Assembly: GCA_035541995.1 (NCBI GenBank)
Contig: DATKMG010000619.1
Coordinates: forward strand, 1 to 7,998
Length of the DNA stretch: 7,998 bases
From: DATKMG01 sp035541995
Lineage (GTDB): Bacteria > Acidobacteriota > Terriglobia > Versatilivoradales > Versatilivoraceae
Reading direction: 5' to 3'
A program made the translations under genes and the position numbers. The notes beneath the pieces are model-generated. The model ran no database searches, was not told the DNA's origin, and saw nothing but the letters and a program-made list of their open reading frames with translations. Position 1 is the stretch's first letter, and every line of letters begins with the position of its first letter. Below, one piece after another: positions 1 to 7,355 of this stretch.

Positions 1-193
1 CAGAGCCAAGGAGCTTAACCGCGAAGGTGTGGCCAAGGCTCTGCAGACAATCAAGGATTTCGATTCAGGCGGGCTTTCCGCACCCTGGAGCATCTGGAAT
101 AACAGGTTTCCGGTGGCGAAAGTGTGGTCCGCCAACCCGGAGAAAGGCATCTACGAACCCGCCTCTGATTGGATAAGGCTGGACAAATACTGA
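1..193 (+). CDS. ABC transporter substrate-binding protein, LivJ/branched-chain amino acid type (3' end only)
   Basis: The last 63 codons of a gene that begins left of the window are readable from base 2 to a TGA at 191-193. The fragment contains a KDFDSGGLSAPW-like segment about 20 residues in and finishes with SDWIRLDKY. This resembles the C-terminal end of periplasmic type-1 binding proteins of the LivJ family (Peripla_BP_6), where a 'DFDTGGLTPP...' segment and a final 'VTDWI' strand are usual. Such proteins capture amino acids, or in many anaerobes carboxylic or aromatic acids, in the periplasm and hand them to a Liv-type permease. No signal peptide or ligand site can be seen because the N-terminal part is missing. 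It lies 73 bases upstream of the beta-oxidation genes on the same strand, so cotranscription is possible. The family call rests on a short tail and the ligand cannot be told. Confidence 0.65.
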   Translation, partial: RAKELNREGVAKALQTIKDFDSGGLSAPWSIWNNRFPVAKVWSANPEKGIYEPASDWIRLDKY

Positions 194-250
194 TCAAGGC
201 TTTTCCAAAACAAATCGGTCCGGTAGGGACCCCGGGCCTCACCAAATTGG

Positions 251-257
251 AAGGGAG
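251..257 (+). promoter_or_regulatory. Ribosome binding site for the GTG-started fusion gene
   Basis: A purine-rich AAGGGAG lies 9 bases before a GTG at 267. No in-frame ATG lies nearby. The next in-frame Met codon is residue 21, which would remove the first beta strand of the crotonase domain, so the GTG is the supported start. Confidence 0.65.
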
Positions 258-266
258 TGAATCAAA

Positions 267-2396
267 GTGAGAACCGATTTCAAGTATCTGACCACAGAGA
301 TTCGGGACGGTGTGGCGGTCTTTATCATGAATAATCCGCCGGTGAACCAACTTTCACCGCCCTTTGTGATGGAGTTGTTCGAAGCCGTTTCCGACGGCCT
401 TCAGGACTCGGAGATCAAAGCCATTGTGCTGACAGGCACGGGTAACAATTTCATAGCGGGCGCAGACCTTACCCACGTCTATACGGCGAAGGATAGGGAT
501 AGCCTCCTGCCCAAAGTGAAGGCCATGGCCAAGTTCTTGGACCAAATCGAGACCGGACCCAAGCCCGTGATAGCGGCAATCAACGGGAACGCTCTGGGAG
601 GCGGGCTGGAAACCGCGATGTCCTGTCATTACCGGGTGGCTTCCAAAGGAGTCCAAGTCGGCCAGCCTGAGGTCAAGGTCGGGCTCATCCCCGGATCCGG
701 CGGCACTCAACGCCTTCCCCGCCTCATCGGCCTGATTAACGCCCTGGAGATGATCACTGTTGGAAATCCTATAGATGCGGAAAAGGCCTTGTCCAGACGG
801 CTCATTGACGAGGTGGCGGACCCGGAGAACCTGGTTCAGACTGCCGTGAACGCAGCAAACAAATTCATCTCAGGCAAGATGTCTCTGGAAAACAGACGCA
901 CTCGCAACAAGTTTAATCGTTTGCCCAGTACGGCCGAACTGAAGGCGATGTCCAACGGAGCGAAGTTCATGGCCATGTCCAAGGCCAAAGGTTACATCGC
1001 GCCGTTCAAGGCCATAGAAGCTATGGAAAAGGGCCTGTCTTTCGATATTGAAGCTGATGTTGATCGAGAAATAGATCTGTTTTGCGATTGCGCAGTCTCA
1101 GACGTCGCCAAGAACCTGATAGGGATTTTTCTCAATACCAGGGCCGCCGGACGGCTCCCCCGCATCGAGGGGATTCAACCCGCGAACATCAAAAGGGTAG
1201 CGATGCTGGGCGGCGGTGTCATGGGATCGGGCATTGTCAACCTGTTGCTCAAGGGGGGCTTTGATACGGTCCTCTGGGATATCAACCAAGAGGCCCTGGA
1301 CAAGGGCATCGCGTCCGTCACGAAGACTTTCGAATACTCAATCAAGAACAAGAAGATGAAACAGGCCGACCTGGACTCGATGCTGAACACACAACTGAAA
1401 GCCACGACATCTCTTGAGGACGCGAAGGATGCGGACCTGATCATTGAGGCTGTGCTCGAGGACTTGAAGGTCAAGCAGGATATATGGAAGAAACTTGAAG
1501 CTGTCTGCAAGCCTGAAACCATATTCGCCACGAATACATCCGCGCTGCCCATCACCGAAATGGCATCGGTACTTGAGAACCCGGGTCGAATGATCGGCCT
1601 GCACTTCTTCAATCCGGCTCACCGTATGCAGCTTCTTGAAGTTATTTGTGCGCAAAAGACTTCCGATCAAACCCTTGCCACGTCAGTGGCATTTGCACGA
1701 GCGATCAAGAAGATCCCGATTGTCGTTAACGACGCTCCCGGTTTTTACATATCACGACAGCTCGGCGGACTCTTTGGCGGGACTGTGTATCTTATTGCCG
1801 ATGGAGTGGAGGGCACTCAAATAGAAAGGGTCATGAAGGACTTCGGCATGCCCATGGGACCCGCGGAGCTCGCCGATCTCACTGGGATCGACATCAACTA
1901 TCGGGTGAACAGGACCTTTGAGCAGAAGCTGGGAGAGCGATACAAGGTCCACGAACTCACGGAGCGAATCTACCAAACAGGCTGCTATGGCAGAAAAACA
2001 GGTGCGGGCAACTTCGACTATAGCGGCCCCAAGCCTGTACCCAACCAGAAGGTTGTGGATGTTATTCAGGGTTATCTGGGCGAGAAGGGGATTTCCCCTA
2101 AAAAGGTCGATGACCAGGAGATAGTCGATGTCATGCTTGCTCAGGGAATAAACGAAGCGGCGCTGATGATGGAACAGGGAGTCTGCGATCGACCGCAGGA
2201 CATGGACTTGGCCATGATTTACGGTACGGGATTCCCACCCTATCGCGGAGGAATATTACGGTACGCGGACAAATGGGGAATCGGCAACGTTTACAATAAA
2301 TTGGTCGATCTCGAAAGCCGGTACGGCGTCCGGTTCAAGCCGGCGACGCTTCTTAAAGAGATGGCCGAATCCGGAAAGTCCTTTTATCCGGCTTAG
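267..2396 (+). CDS. fadB: Bifunctional enoyl-CoA hydratase / 3-hydroxyacyl-CoA dehydrogenase (FadB/FadJ-type multifunctional enzyme)
   Basis: The protein (709 residues, GTG start) hydrates 2-enoyl-CoA to 3-hydroxyacyl-CoA and oxidises it with NAD+ to 3-ketoacyl-CoA. The length suits FadB/FadJ (about 715-730). Residues 1 to about 195 are a crotonase domain with the oxyanion-hole segments IAGADL (63-68) and ALGGG (109-113) and both catalytic acids, Glu115 and Glu135 (QPEVKVGLIPGSGG). After a linker, an NAD-binding Rossmann domain starts near 309 with GGGVMGSG at 315-322. The dehydrogenase dyad is intact: His446 in HFFNP and Glu458 in LLEVI, 12 residues apart as in E. coli FadB. Two C-terminal 3HCDH segments follow, the second with the family motif GTGFPPYRGG (653-662). 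Its stop codon lies 8 bases before the acyl-CoA dehydrogenase start, which implies an operon. The symbol is at family level: orthology to fadB rather than fadJ, and chain-length preference, cannot be settled from sequence alone. It could equally serve as crotonyl-CoA hydratase/3-hydroxybutyryl-CoA dehydrogenase. Confidence 0.93.
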   Translation: MRTDFKYLTTEIRDGVAVFIMNNPPVNQLSPPFVMELFEAVSDGLQDSEIKAIVLTGTGNNFIAGADLTHVYTAKDRDSLLPKVKAMAKFLDQIETGPKPVIAAINGNALGGGLETAMSCHYRVASKGVQVGQPEVKVGLIPGSGGTQRLPRLIGLINALEMITVGNPIDAEKALSRRLIDEVADPENLVQTAVNAANKFISGKMSLENRRTRNKFNRLPSTAELKAMSNGAKFMAMSKAKGYIAPFKAIEAMEKGLSFDIEADVDREIDLFCDCAVSDVAKNLIGIFLNTRAAGRLPRIEGIQPANIKRVAMLGGGVMGSGIVNLLLKGGFDTVLWDINQEALDKGIASVTKTFEYSIKNKKMKQADLDSMLNTQLKATTSLEDAKDADLIIEAVLEDLKVKQDIWKKLEAVCKPETIFATNTSALPITEMASVLENPGRMIGLHFFNPAHRMQLLEVICAQKTSDQTLATSVAFARAIKKIPIVVNDAPGFYISRQLGGLFGGTVYLIADGVEGTQIERVMKDFGMPMGPAELADLTGIDINYRVNRTFEQKLGERYKVHELTERIYQTGCYGRKTGAGNFDYSGPKPVPNQKVVDVIQGYLGEKGISPKKVDDQEIVDVMLAQGINEAALMMEQGVCDRPQDMDLAMIYGTGFPPYRGGILRYADKWGIGNVYNKLVDLESRYGVRFKPATLLKEMAESGKSFYPA

Positions 2397-2400
2397 GAGG
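2394..2400 (+). promoter_or_regulatory. Ribosome binding site overlapping the upstream stop codon
   Basis: TAGGAGG contains both the TAG stop of the fusion gene (2394-2396) and a full AGGAGG Shine-Dalgarno (2395-2400), 4 bases before the ATG at 2405. The arrangement favours translational coupling of the two genes. Confidence 0.8.
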
Positions 2401-2404
2401 CCTT

Positions 2405-4210
2405 ATGGCGGAAAAATTCGTGAGCAAGCGAAACCTGGATTTCATGCTTTATGAAGTCCACGGAGTGGAACGACTCTCGGTGTTGCCTTATTTTGCGGAC
2501 CACAGCCGTGAGACCTACGATCTTGTTTTGGACACTGCCCTGAAGCTGGCTCGCAACTTGATCTATCCGTACTTACGGGAAATGGATGAAGAGGCGCCGG
2601 TGCTGGAAGACGGTCAAGTAAAGGTCCATCCTATAGTTAAGACCATGATGAAGGAATGGGGAGAAGGCGGATGGATCTCTTCAGCCATGCCATATGAGGT
2701 CGGGGGTCAGCAACTCCCTGTTACCGTGCATATGGTTTGCAACTATGTGTTTGCGGCCGCCAATTTTCCCGCGACCGGCTTTCCGGGCTTAACCACCGGC
2801 GCTGCGCACCTGATTCTTTCCTACGGTACGGACGAGCTCATGGAAACTTATGTTCCCCGGCTGCTGGGAGGGGAGTGGCAGGGGACAATGGCCCTCACCG
2901 AACCGCAGGCAGGCAGCTCTCTTTCAGACATTACCACGCGGGCAGATCCCACGAATGAGGGATATTACAAAATCCGAGGGCAGAAGATATTCATCTCGGC
3001 CGGCGATCATGACGCTGTGGACAACGTGATTCACATGATGCTGGCTAAAATAACAGGCGCTCCGCCCGGAGTGAAAGGAATTTCCCTTTTCCTGGTCCCC
3101 AAGAAAAGGCTTAAGGATGACGGGACCCTGGAGCCCAACGACCTGACTGTGGCCACGGTCTATCACAAGATGGGCTATCGGGGGTGCCCCATCACCCAGC
3201 TGAGCATGGGGGAAAACGAGGATTGCCGCGGGTATCTGGTCGGTGAGCCCCACAAGGGACTCTCATACATGTTCCAGATGATGAACGAGGCACGCATTGG
3301 CGTGGGTATGCAAGCCACCGGTATAGCTTCGGCAGCCTATTACACCTCGCTGGAGTACGCCAAGGAGAGGCCCCAGGGTCGCAGGCTGACCAGCAAAGAC
3401 CCCACGCTTCCCCAGATCCCCATCATCGAACACGCGGATGTGAGGAGAATGCTCCTGTTTCAAAGAGCAGTGGTGGAAGGCTCTCTTTCGGTAATTCTGC
3501 AATGTTCCATGTACACCGACCTGGCCAGAGCGGATGATGCGGAGCAAAAGGAGCGCTATGGGCTCCTGCTCGATCTGCTGACGCCGGTGGCAAAGAGTTA
3601 TCCGTCCGAGAATGGAATAATTGCGGTAAGTCAGGGACTCCAGATATTGGGCGGCTACGGGTACTGCCAGGAATTCCCCATGGAGCAGTACTATCGCGAC
3701 ATCAGGATACATGCCATTCACGAGGGGACTACAGGCATACAGGCTTTGGACCTGCTCGGGCGAAAGGTGGTCATGAAGAACGGCAAAGCCTTGCGGCTTT
3801 ATTTTGAAGAGGTGCAGGCCGCCATAGAAAGAGCCCAGCGATATGAGGGACTCAGACCGTACGCGGATCGATTGAAAGAAACCTTGGAAAAACTTCAGAC
3901 CGTTACCATGCATCGGGTGCAATTTGCCCTGCAAGGCGACATTGAGGAGTTTCTGGCGGATGCAACGCTCTACCTGGAGATGTTCGGGATCATAGCCATT
4001 GCCTGGCAATGGCTGATCCAAGGTATCGCCGCTCAGAGAGCCTTGGAGACCGATTGCTCTGATTCGGATGGCAGGTTCTACGAGGGCAAGCTGCGTACTA
4101 TGCAGTACTTCTTTCATTACGAAGTGCCCAAGATCAACGGATTGGCCGCAAGACTTATGGAGAGCGACGGTCTGACCGTGAACATGAACGGCGCAGTCTT
4201 TGACGACTGA
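2405..4210 (+). CDS. Acyl-CoA dehydrogenase, 600-residue class (DmdC / Pseudomonas FadE-like)
   Basis: This is an FAD-dependent acyl-CoA dehydrogenase of 601 residues that introduces the 2,3-trans double bond and passes electrons to an electron-transfer flavoprotein, whose genes are not in the window. The length and a C-terminal helical extension after about residue 460 mark the long class found in DmdC and Pseudomonas PA0506/PA0508, not the 380-residue classical type. The N-terminal segment (7-30, SKRNLDFMLYEV) is typical of this class and supports the ATG at 2405. Residues 162-175 (MALTEPQAGSSLSD) are the FAD/substrate signature. The segment 413-446 carries QILGGYGY and HEGTTGIQ, with Glu440 at the position of the DmdC catalytic base. 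The gene is tightly coupled to the fusion gene upstream. Substrate chain length is unknown: members of this class range from short thioether acyl-CoAs (DmdC) to medium and long fatty acyl-CoAs. Family certain, substrate not. Confidence 0.92.
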   Translation: MAEKFVSKRNLDFMLYEVHGVERLSVLPYFADHSRETYDLVLDTALKLARNLIYPYLREMDEEAPVLEDGQVKVHPIVKTMMKEWGEGGWISSAMPYEVGGQQLPVTVHMVCNYVFAAANFPATGFPGLTTGAAHLILSYGTDELMETYVPRLLGGEWQGTMALTEPQAGSSLSDITTRADPTNEGYYKIRGQKIFISAGDHDAVDNVIHMMLAKITGAPPGVKGISLFLVPKKRLKDDGTLEPNDLTVATVYHKMGYRGCPITQLSMGENEDCRGYLVGEPHKGLSYMFQMMNEARIGVGMQATGIASAAYYTSLEYAKERPQGRRLTSKDPTLPQIPIIEHADVRRMLLFQRAVVEGSLSVILQCSMYTDLARADDAEQKERYGLLLDLLTPVAKSYPSENGIIAVSQGLQILGGYGYCQEFPMEQYYRDIRIHAIHEGTTGIQALDLLGRKVVMKNGKALRLYFEEVQAAIERAQRYEGLRPYADRLKETLEKLQTVTMHRVQFALQGDIEEFLADATLYLEMFGIIAIAWQWLIQGIAAQRALETDCSDSDGRFYEGKLRTMQYFFHYEVPKINGLAARLMESDGLTVNMNGAVFDD

Positions 4211-4281
4211 CGGACGCTTCGAATGACCGATGACAGTAGTCGGCAGGTAATGGGCATCGTAAGAAGCCCGACAAAATAAAC

Positions 4282-4312
4282 GGAAATTGGCGATTCACAA
4301 ACGCAAAATTCC
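4282..4312 (+). other. Imperfect inverted repeat in the 128-base gap before the thiolase
   Basis: The arms GGAAATTGGCG (4282-4292) and CGCAAAATTCC (4302-4312) match at 9 of 11 positions around a 9-base AT-rich centre. It sits 26 bases before the thiolase ATG. It could be an operator for a dimeric repressor or an mRNA hairpin in the leader. I see no convincing -35/-10 pair in this gap (4211-4338) and no T-run after the dyad. An inverted repeat of this quality can arise by chance in a gap of this length, so the call is tentative. Confidence 0.3.
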
Positions 4313-4322
4313 AACTACCTAT

Positions 4323-4330
4323 GGAAGGAG
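4323..4330 (+). promoter_or_regulatory. Ribosome binding site deciding the thiolase start
   Basis: GGAAGGAG lies 8 bases before the ATG at 4339. An earlier in-frame ATG at 4321 overlaps this element and has no Shine-Dalgarno of its own, so the start is placed at 4339. Confidence 0.8.
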
Positions 4331-4338
4331 ACACCCAG

Positions 4339-5541
4339 ATGAAAGAAGTGGTCATTGCAGGATACCTCAGAACTGCTCAATCCCGTTCTCGACCTAAAGA
4401 TCCGGCCAGAGACGTGTTCTGCAGAATTAGGGCGGATGAGTTGTTGGCAAAATTAATGCCCGAGGTAGCGAAAAGGACAGGAATCCAGCCCGAAGAAATC
4501 GACGATTTCATCGTAGGATGCGCTACAGCAGTCGGCGAACAATGGGCGTACGGGGGCCGTTTCCCGGTCTTCTTGGCCAACTTTCCCAAAACCGTCTCGG
4601 CCAAATTTGTGGACCAGCAGTGCGGTTCCTCCATGGCCGCCATACACCTAGGTTTCATGGAGGTTGCCACCGACAACGCGGACGTCGTCATGGTCGGAGG
4701 AATGGAGCATATGACGAGGGTCCCCATGGCGGGACCGACAGTGGAGGCTGGATTAATTGCCGGTAATTTAGCACTGTTTTCGGCCCCGCAGTATCTCCAC
4801 TGGGACATGATGACCACCGTCAACATGGGGCTTACCGCTCAAAAGCTGCTCGTTCAGTCCGGCCTGACCCGCGAAGAGATGGATAAATGGTCTGTGCGAT
4901 CTCATCAACTCGCGGCCAAGGCCCAGGAAGAAGGCTTCTTTGATGGAGAGATATTGCCCGTTGAGGCGCAGCAGGCGGATGGATCGGTCATCACTGTCAA
5001 GACGGATCAGGCAGTGCGAGGGGATACGACTTTCGAAAGTCTGGCGCAACTCGCGCCTGCTTACAATAAAAACCACCTGATCACTGCGGGGAATTCTTCG
5101 CCGTTAAATGCGGCAGCCTCCACCATGATCTTGATGTCCAGGGAAAAGGCAGAGGCAAAGGGTATCAAGCCTCTGGCCACCGTGAGGTCCATCGGTTTCG
5201 CCGGTGTAGATCCTACGATCATGGGAGAAGGACCGGTCCCGGCCAGCAAAAAAGCGCTGGAAAAGGCCGGATTGCAGGCCAAGGATATCGATTACTGGGA
5301 GATCAACGAAGCGTTCGCCATCGTGGCCCTGAACTGCATCAAGGAGCTGGGACTCGATCCGGACAAAGTCAATGTGATGGGAGGAGGAGTGGCCATCGGT
5401 CACGCCCTGGGGGCAACGGGTATTCGACTGGTAGGGACCCTCGCCCGCATATTGGAGAAGAAGGGCGGGCGCTACGGTTGCGCCAATGCCTGTGTGGGCG
5501 GCGGCCAGGGCGTGGCGACCATCATAGAGCGAGCTGTCTAA
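4339..5541 (+). CDS. Thiolase (acetyl-CoA C-acyltransferase / acetyltransferase)
   Basis: The protein cleaves 3-ketoacyl-CoA with CoA to acetyl-CoA and a shortened acyl-CoA, or acetoacetyl-CoA to two acetyl-CoA. From the ATG at 4339 it has 400 residues, normal for the family. The acylated cysteine is Cys95 (DQQCGSSMA). NEAFA lies at 323-327, His355 at GGGVAIGHALGATG and the second cysteine, Cys385, at CVGGGQG. The spacing between these residues closely matches biosynthetic thiolase (Cys89, Asn316, His348 and Cys378 in the Zoogloea enzyme), so all four catalytic elements are present. One variation is GHA instead of the commoner GHP after the catalytic His. The gene follows the acyl-CoA dehydrogenase by 128 bases and precedes the ligase by 90. 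It would complete the beta-oxidation turn. Preference for acetoacetyl-CoA or longer ketoacyl-CoA (AtoB versus FadA) cannot be read from sequence, so no symbol is given. Confidence 0.92.
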   Translation: MKEVVIAGYLRTAQSRSRPKDPARDVFCRIRADELLAKLMPEVAKRTGIQPEEIDDFIVGCATAVGEQWAYGGRFPVFLANFPKTVSAKFVDQQCGSSMAAIHLGFMEVATDNADVVMVGGMEHMTRVPMAGPTVEAGLIAGNLALFSAPQYLHWDMMTTVNMGLTAQKLLVQSGLTREEMDKWSVRSHQLAAKAQEEGFFDGEILPVEAQQADGSVITVKTDQAVRGDTTFESLAQLAPAYNKNHLITAGNSSPLNAAASTMILMSREKAEAKGIKPLATVRSIGFAGVDPTIMGEGPVPASKKALEKAGLQAKDIDYWEINEAFAIVALNCIKELGLDPDKVNVMGGGVAIGHALGATGIRLVGTLARILEKKGGRYGCANACVGGGQGVATIIERAV

Positions 5542-5546
5542 GGTTT

Positions 5547-5594
5547 GGTGAGCCTGCCGAAGCAGTTTGCTCATCTTGATCCGGCAGGCTTATC
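5547..5594 (+). other. Strong RNA hairpin between thiolase and ligase genes
   Basis: AGCCTGCCG (5551-5559) and CGGCAGGCT (5582-5590) form a perfect 9-base stem around a 22-base loop. As RNA from the + strand the stem extends outward to about 13 pairs (5547-5559 with 5582-5594) through two G-U wobbles. Those would be A-C mismatches in minus-strand RNA, so the structure suits the transcribed strand. The loop can itself form a small AGCA/TGCT hairpin (5561-5571). The sequence after it (TATCGGTAAC) is not T-rich, so it is not a standard intrinsic terminator. An mRNA stabilising or processing element, or partial attenuation inside the operon, is likelier. It begins 6 bases after the thiolase stop codon. 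Confidence 0.5.
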
Positions 5595-5616
5595 GGTAAC
5601 CTACCTTATATGACAC

Positions 5617-5626
5617 TAGGAGGTGA
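5617..5626 (+). promoter_or_regulatory. Near-perfect ribosome binding site deciding the ligase start
   Basis: TAGGAGGTGA is almost the full anti-16S sequence and lies with its AGGAGG core 8 bases before the ATG at 5632. An in-frame GTG at 5623 falls inside this element and so is not the likely start. Confidence 0.85.
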
Positions 5627-5631
5627 GTGCC

Positions 5632-7305
5632 ATGGAAAAGATCTGGCTGAAGTCGTACGCGGACGGTGTTCCCGCGGAGCTTGCCTTTGAAAAGCTTACC
5701 CTGCCTGAGGCTCTGGCGAGATCAGCCGAGAAGTATCCTAACAAACCTGCCCTGCTTTTCCAGGGCACAGCCATAACGTTCCGCAAGCTCGATGAGATGG
5801 TTTCCAGGTTTGCTTCGGCATTGATCGATCTTGGCGTCAAGCCGGGCGACAAGGTGGCTCTGCTCCTGCCGAATCTCGTTCAAATGGTGGTAGCCGCGTA
5901 TGGAATCATGAGAGCGGGCGCAGTGATGGTCACCAACAATCCTTTGTACACGGACCGTGAACTGGAACATCAATTCAATGACTCCGGCTCCCAGTATCTG
6001 GTCTGTCTTGACCTCTTGGTCCCGAGAATGATCAAGTTGCGGCAAAAGACGGGGATCCGGTCAATAATCTCCTGTCATATACGTGACTTTCTGCCTTTCC
6101 CTCTCAAGCAATTGTTCCCTTTCGCTAAGAAGGGCATGCACCTCAAAACACCGGCTGCCCCGGATGTTTTTGAGTTTATGGACCTGGTCAAGCGATATGA
6201 GCCGATCAAGAATCCGCCGGCCCTGAAATGGGATGGCACGGCAGCCTTGCTTTATACGGGTGGAACAACCGGTGTATCCAAAGGAGTTGAGCTGACCCAT
6301 GAAAATCTTTCCTGCAATGTTCAGCAAGCCGACTCCTGGTATCCCGAGTTCAAGGCAGGGGAAGAGATCGTCGTCGGCTGCTTGCCGTTTTTTCATTCCT
6401 TCGGCATGACGTCGGCAATGAATGTGGCGACGTATTATGGGTACGCCAACGTCCTGATTCCCAAACCGGAGCCTCAAGCAATTCTGGAGGCAATCCAAAA
6501 GTCCAAGGCGACATTCATACCTGCCGTCCCCACACTCTACAACGGGATTATCAACTATCCGGAATTGAAGAAGTATAATCTGAGTTCACTTAAAGGGTGC
6601 TTCTCAGGGGGAGGAGCGCTCCCTATGGAGACCATAAAGAAGTTCGAAAAGCTTACGGGTCTTCCGATCCTCGAAGGCTACGGGCTGACCGAAAGCTCAC
6701 CCATTACTCATAGCAATCCGTTTGGCAAAACCAAGTTTGGGACAATAGGATTACCTTTTCCCAATACAGAAGCAAAGCTCGTTAACGTGGACGATTATAG
6801 CAAGGAGATTACTACGCCGGGCGAGCCGGGCGAGCTCTGTCTCAAGGGCCCGCAGATTATGAAAGGATATATCAATCGTCCTGACGAGACCGCGGCCGCG
6901 TTGAAAGATGGCTGGCTGCTTACCGGCGACATCGCTGTTTTCGATGAGGAAGGCTACTTCACAATTGTGGACCGCAAGAAGGACATGATCATCTCAGGAG
7001 GCTTTAACATCTATCCGAGGGACGTGGACGAAGTCCTATTTTCGCATCCGAAAATCCTCGAAGCATGCGCGATCGGCGTCGCTGACGAGTATTCCGGTGA
7101 GCGCATCAAGGCATATGTGGTACTCAAGCAAGGTGAATCCGCCACGCCAGAGGAGATCATCGATTTCTGCAAAGAACACCTTGTGAAGTACAAGGTACCC
7201 AAGTACATAGAATTCGCCAAGGAACTTCCCAAGAGTCCGGTCGGCAAGATCCTACGCAAGGAGTTGAGGGCCATGGACCGAGCCAAGGCGAAGTCATCCC
7301 AATAG
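5632..7305 (+). CDS. fadD: Fatty-acid--CoA ligase (FadD family, AMP-forming)
   Basis: This adenylate-forming enzyme activates a carboxylic acid with ATP and then transfers it to CoA. From the ATG at 5632 it has 557 residues, close to E. coli FadD (561), and resembles it from end to end, starting with MEKIWLKSY against the E. coli MKKVWLNRY. Core motifs in order: the phosphate-binding loop YTGGTTGVSKG (208-218), the adenine-binding GYGLTES (349-355, Glu354), the ribose-binding TGD (431-433, Asp433), DRKKD (447-451), GFNIYP (457-462) and the catalytic Lys539 in KSPVGKILRK. There is no signal peptide, so it acts in the cytoplasm, perhaps at the membrane as FadD does. Overall similarity suggests medium- or long-chain fatty acids, but ligases of this type also activate short or hydroxylated acids. 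It would feed the dehydrogenase, fusion protein and thiolase encoded upstream. Family sure, substrate inferred. Confidence 0.9.
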   Translation: MEKIWLKSYADGVPAELAFEKLTLPEALARSAEKYPNKPALLFQGTAITFRKLDEMVSRFASALIDLGVKPGDKVALLLPNLVQMVVAAYGIMRAGAVMVTNNPLYTDRELEHQFNDSGSQYLVCLDLLVPRMIKLRQKTGIRSIISCHIRDFLPFPLKQLFPFAKKGMHLKTPAAPDVFEFMDLVKRYEPIKNPPALKWDGTAALLYTGGTTGVSKGVELTHENLSCNVQQADSWYPEFKAGEEIVVGCLPFFHSFGMTSAMNVATYYGYANVLIPKPEPQAILEAIQKSKATFIPAVPTLYNGIINYPELKKYNLSSLKGCFSGGGALPMETIKKFEKLTGLPILEGYGLTESSPITHSNPFGKTKFGTIGLPFPNTEAKLVNVDDYSKEITTPGEPGELCLKGPQIMKGYINRPDETAAALKDGWLLTGDIAVFDEEGYFTIVDRKKDMIISGGFNIYPRDVDEVLFSHPKILEACAIGVADEYSGERIKAYVVLKQGESATPEEIIDFCKEHLVKYKVPKYIEFAKELPKSPVGKILRKELRAMDRAKAKSSQ

Positions 7306-7345
7306 ATTGAAACAGCTGGTCTCCGGCTCAATGACTCACTCTGTC

Positions 7346-7350
7346 AGGAG
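7346..7350 (+). promoter_or_regulatory. Ribosome binding site for the AbfD-like gene
   Basis: AGGAG lies 5 bases before the ATG at 7356. It supports that start, which also matches the expected N-terminus of the family. Confidence 0.65.
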
Positions 7351-7355
7351 AAGAA

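Noticed and set aside
217..231. Small inverted repeat GGTCC/GGACC with a 5-base loop upstream of the fusion gene
   Set aside because: A 5-base stem without a T-run is within chance expectation and gives no support for a terminator or operator.
1175..1612. 145-codon minus-strand frame over the dehydrogenase half of the fusion gene
   Set aside because: Low-complexity, Ser-rich antisense translation of a well-supported gene.
3263..4117. 284-codon open frame on the minus strand inside the acyl-CoA dehydrogenase gene
   Set aside because: It lies wholly opposite a gene with full family motifs, has no recognisable domain, and is explained by the codon bias of the sense gene.
4252..4269. GGGC/GCCC pair after the acyl-CoA dehydrogenase stop
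   Set aside because: Only four base pairs with a 10-base loop and no T-run, so too weak to call a terminator.
4321..4338. Alternative ATG start for the thiolase adding six residues (MEGDTQ)
   Set aside because: This stretch contains the Shine-Dalgarno for the ATG at 4339 and has no ribosome binding site of its own.
5104..5574. 156-codon minus-strand open frame over the thiolase 3' end
   Set aside because: It is an antisense shadow of the thiolase with no domain or convincing start signal.
5582..5610. Intrinsic terminator at the hairpin after the thiolase
   Set aside because: The stem is strong, but it has a 22-base loop and is followed by TATCGGTAAC rather than a T-run.
5623..5631. Alternative GTG start for the ligase adding three residues
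   Set aside because: The GTG lies inside the near-perfect ribosome binding site that serves the ATG at 5632.
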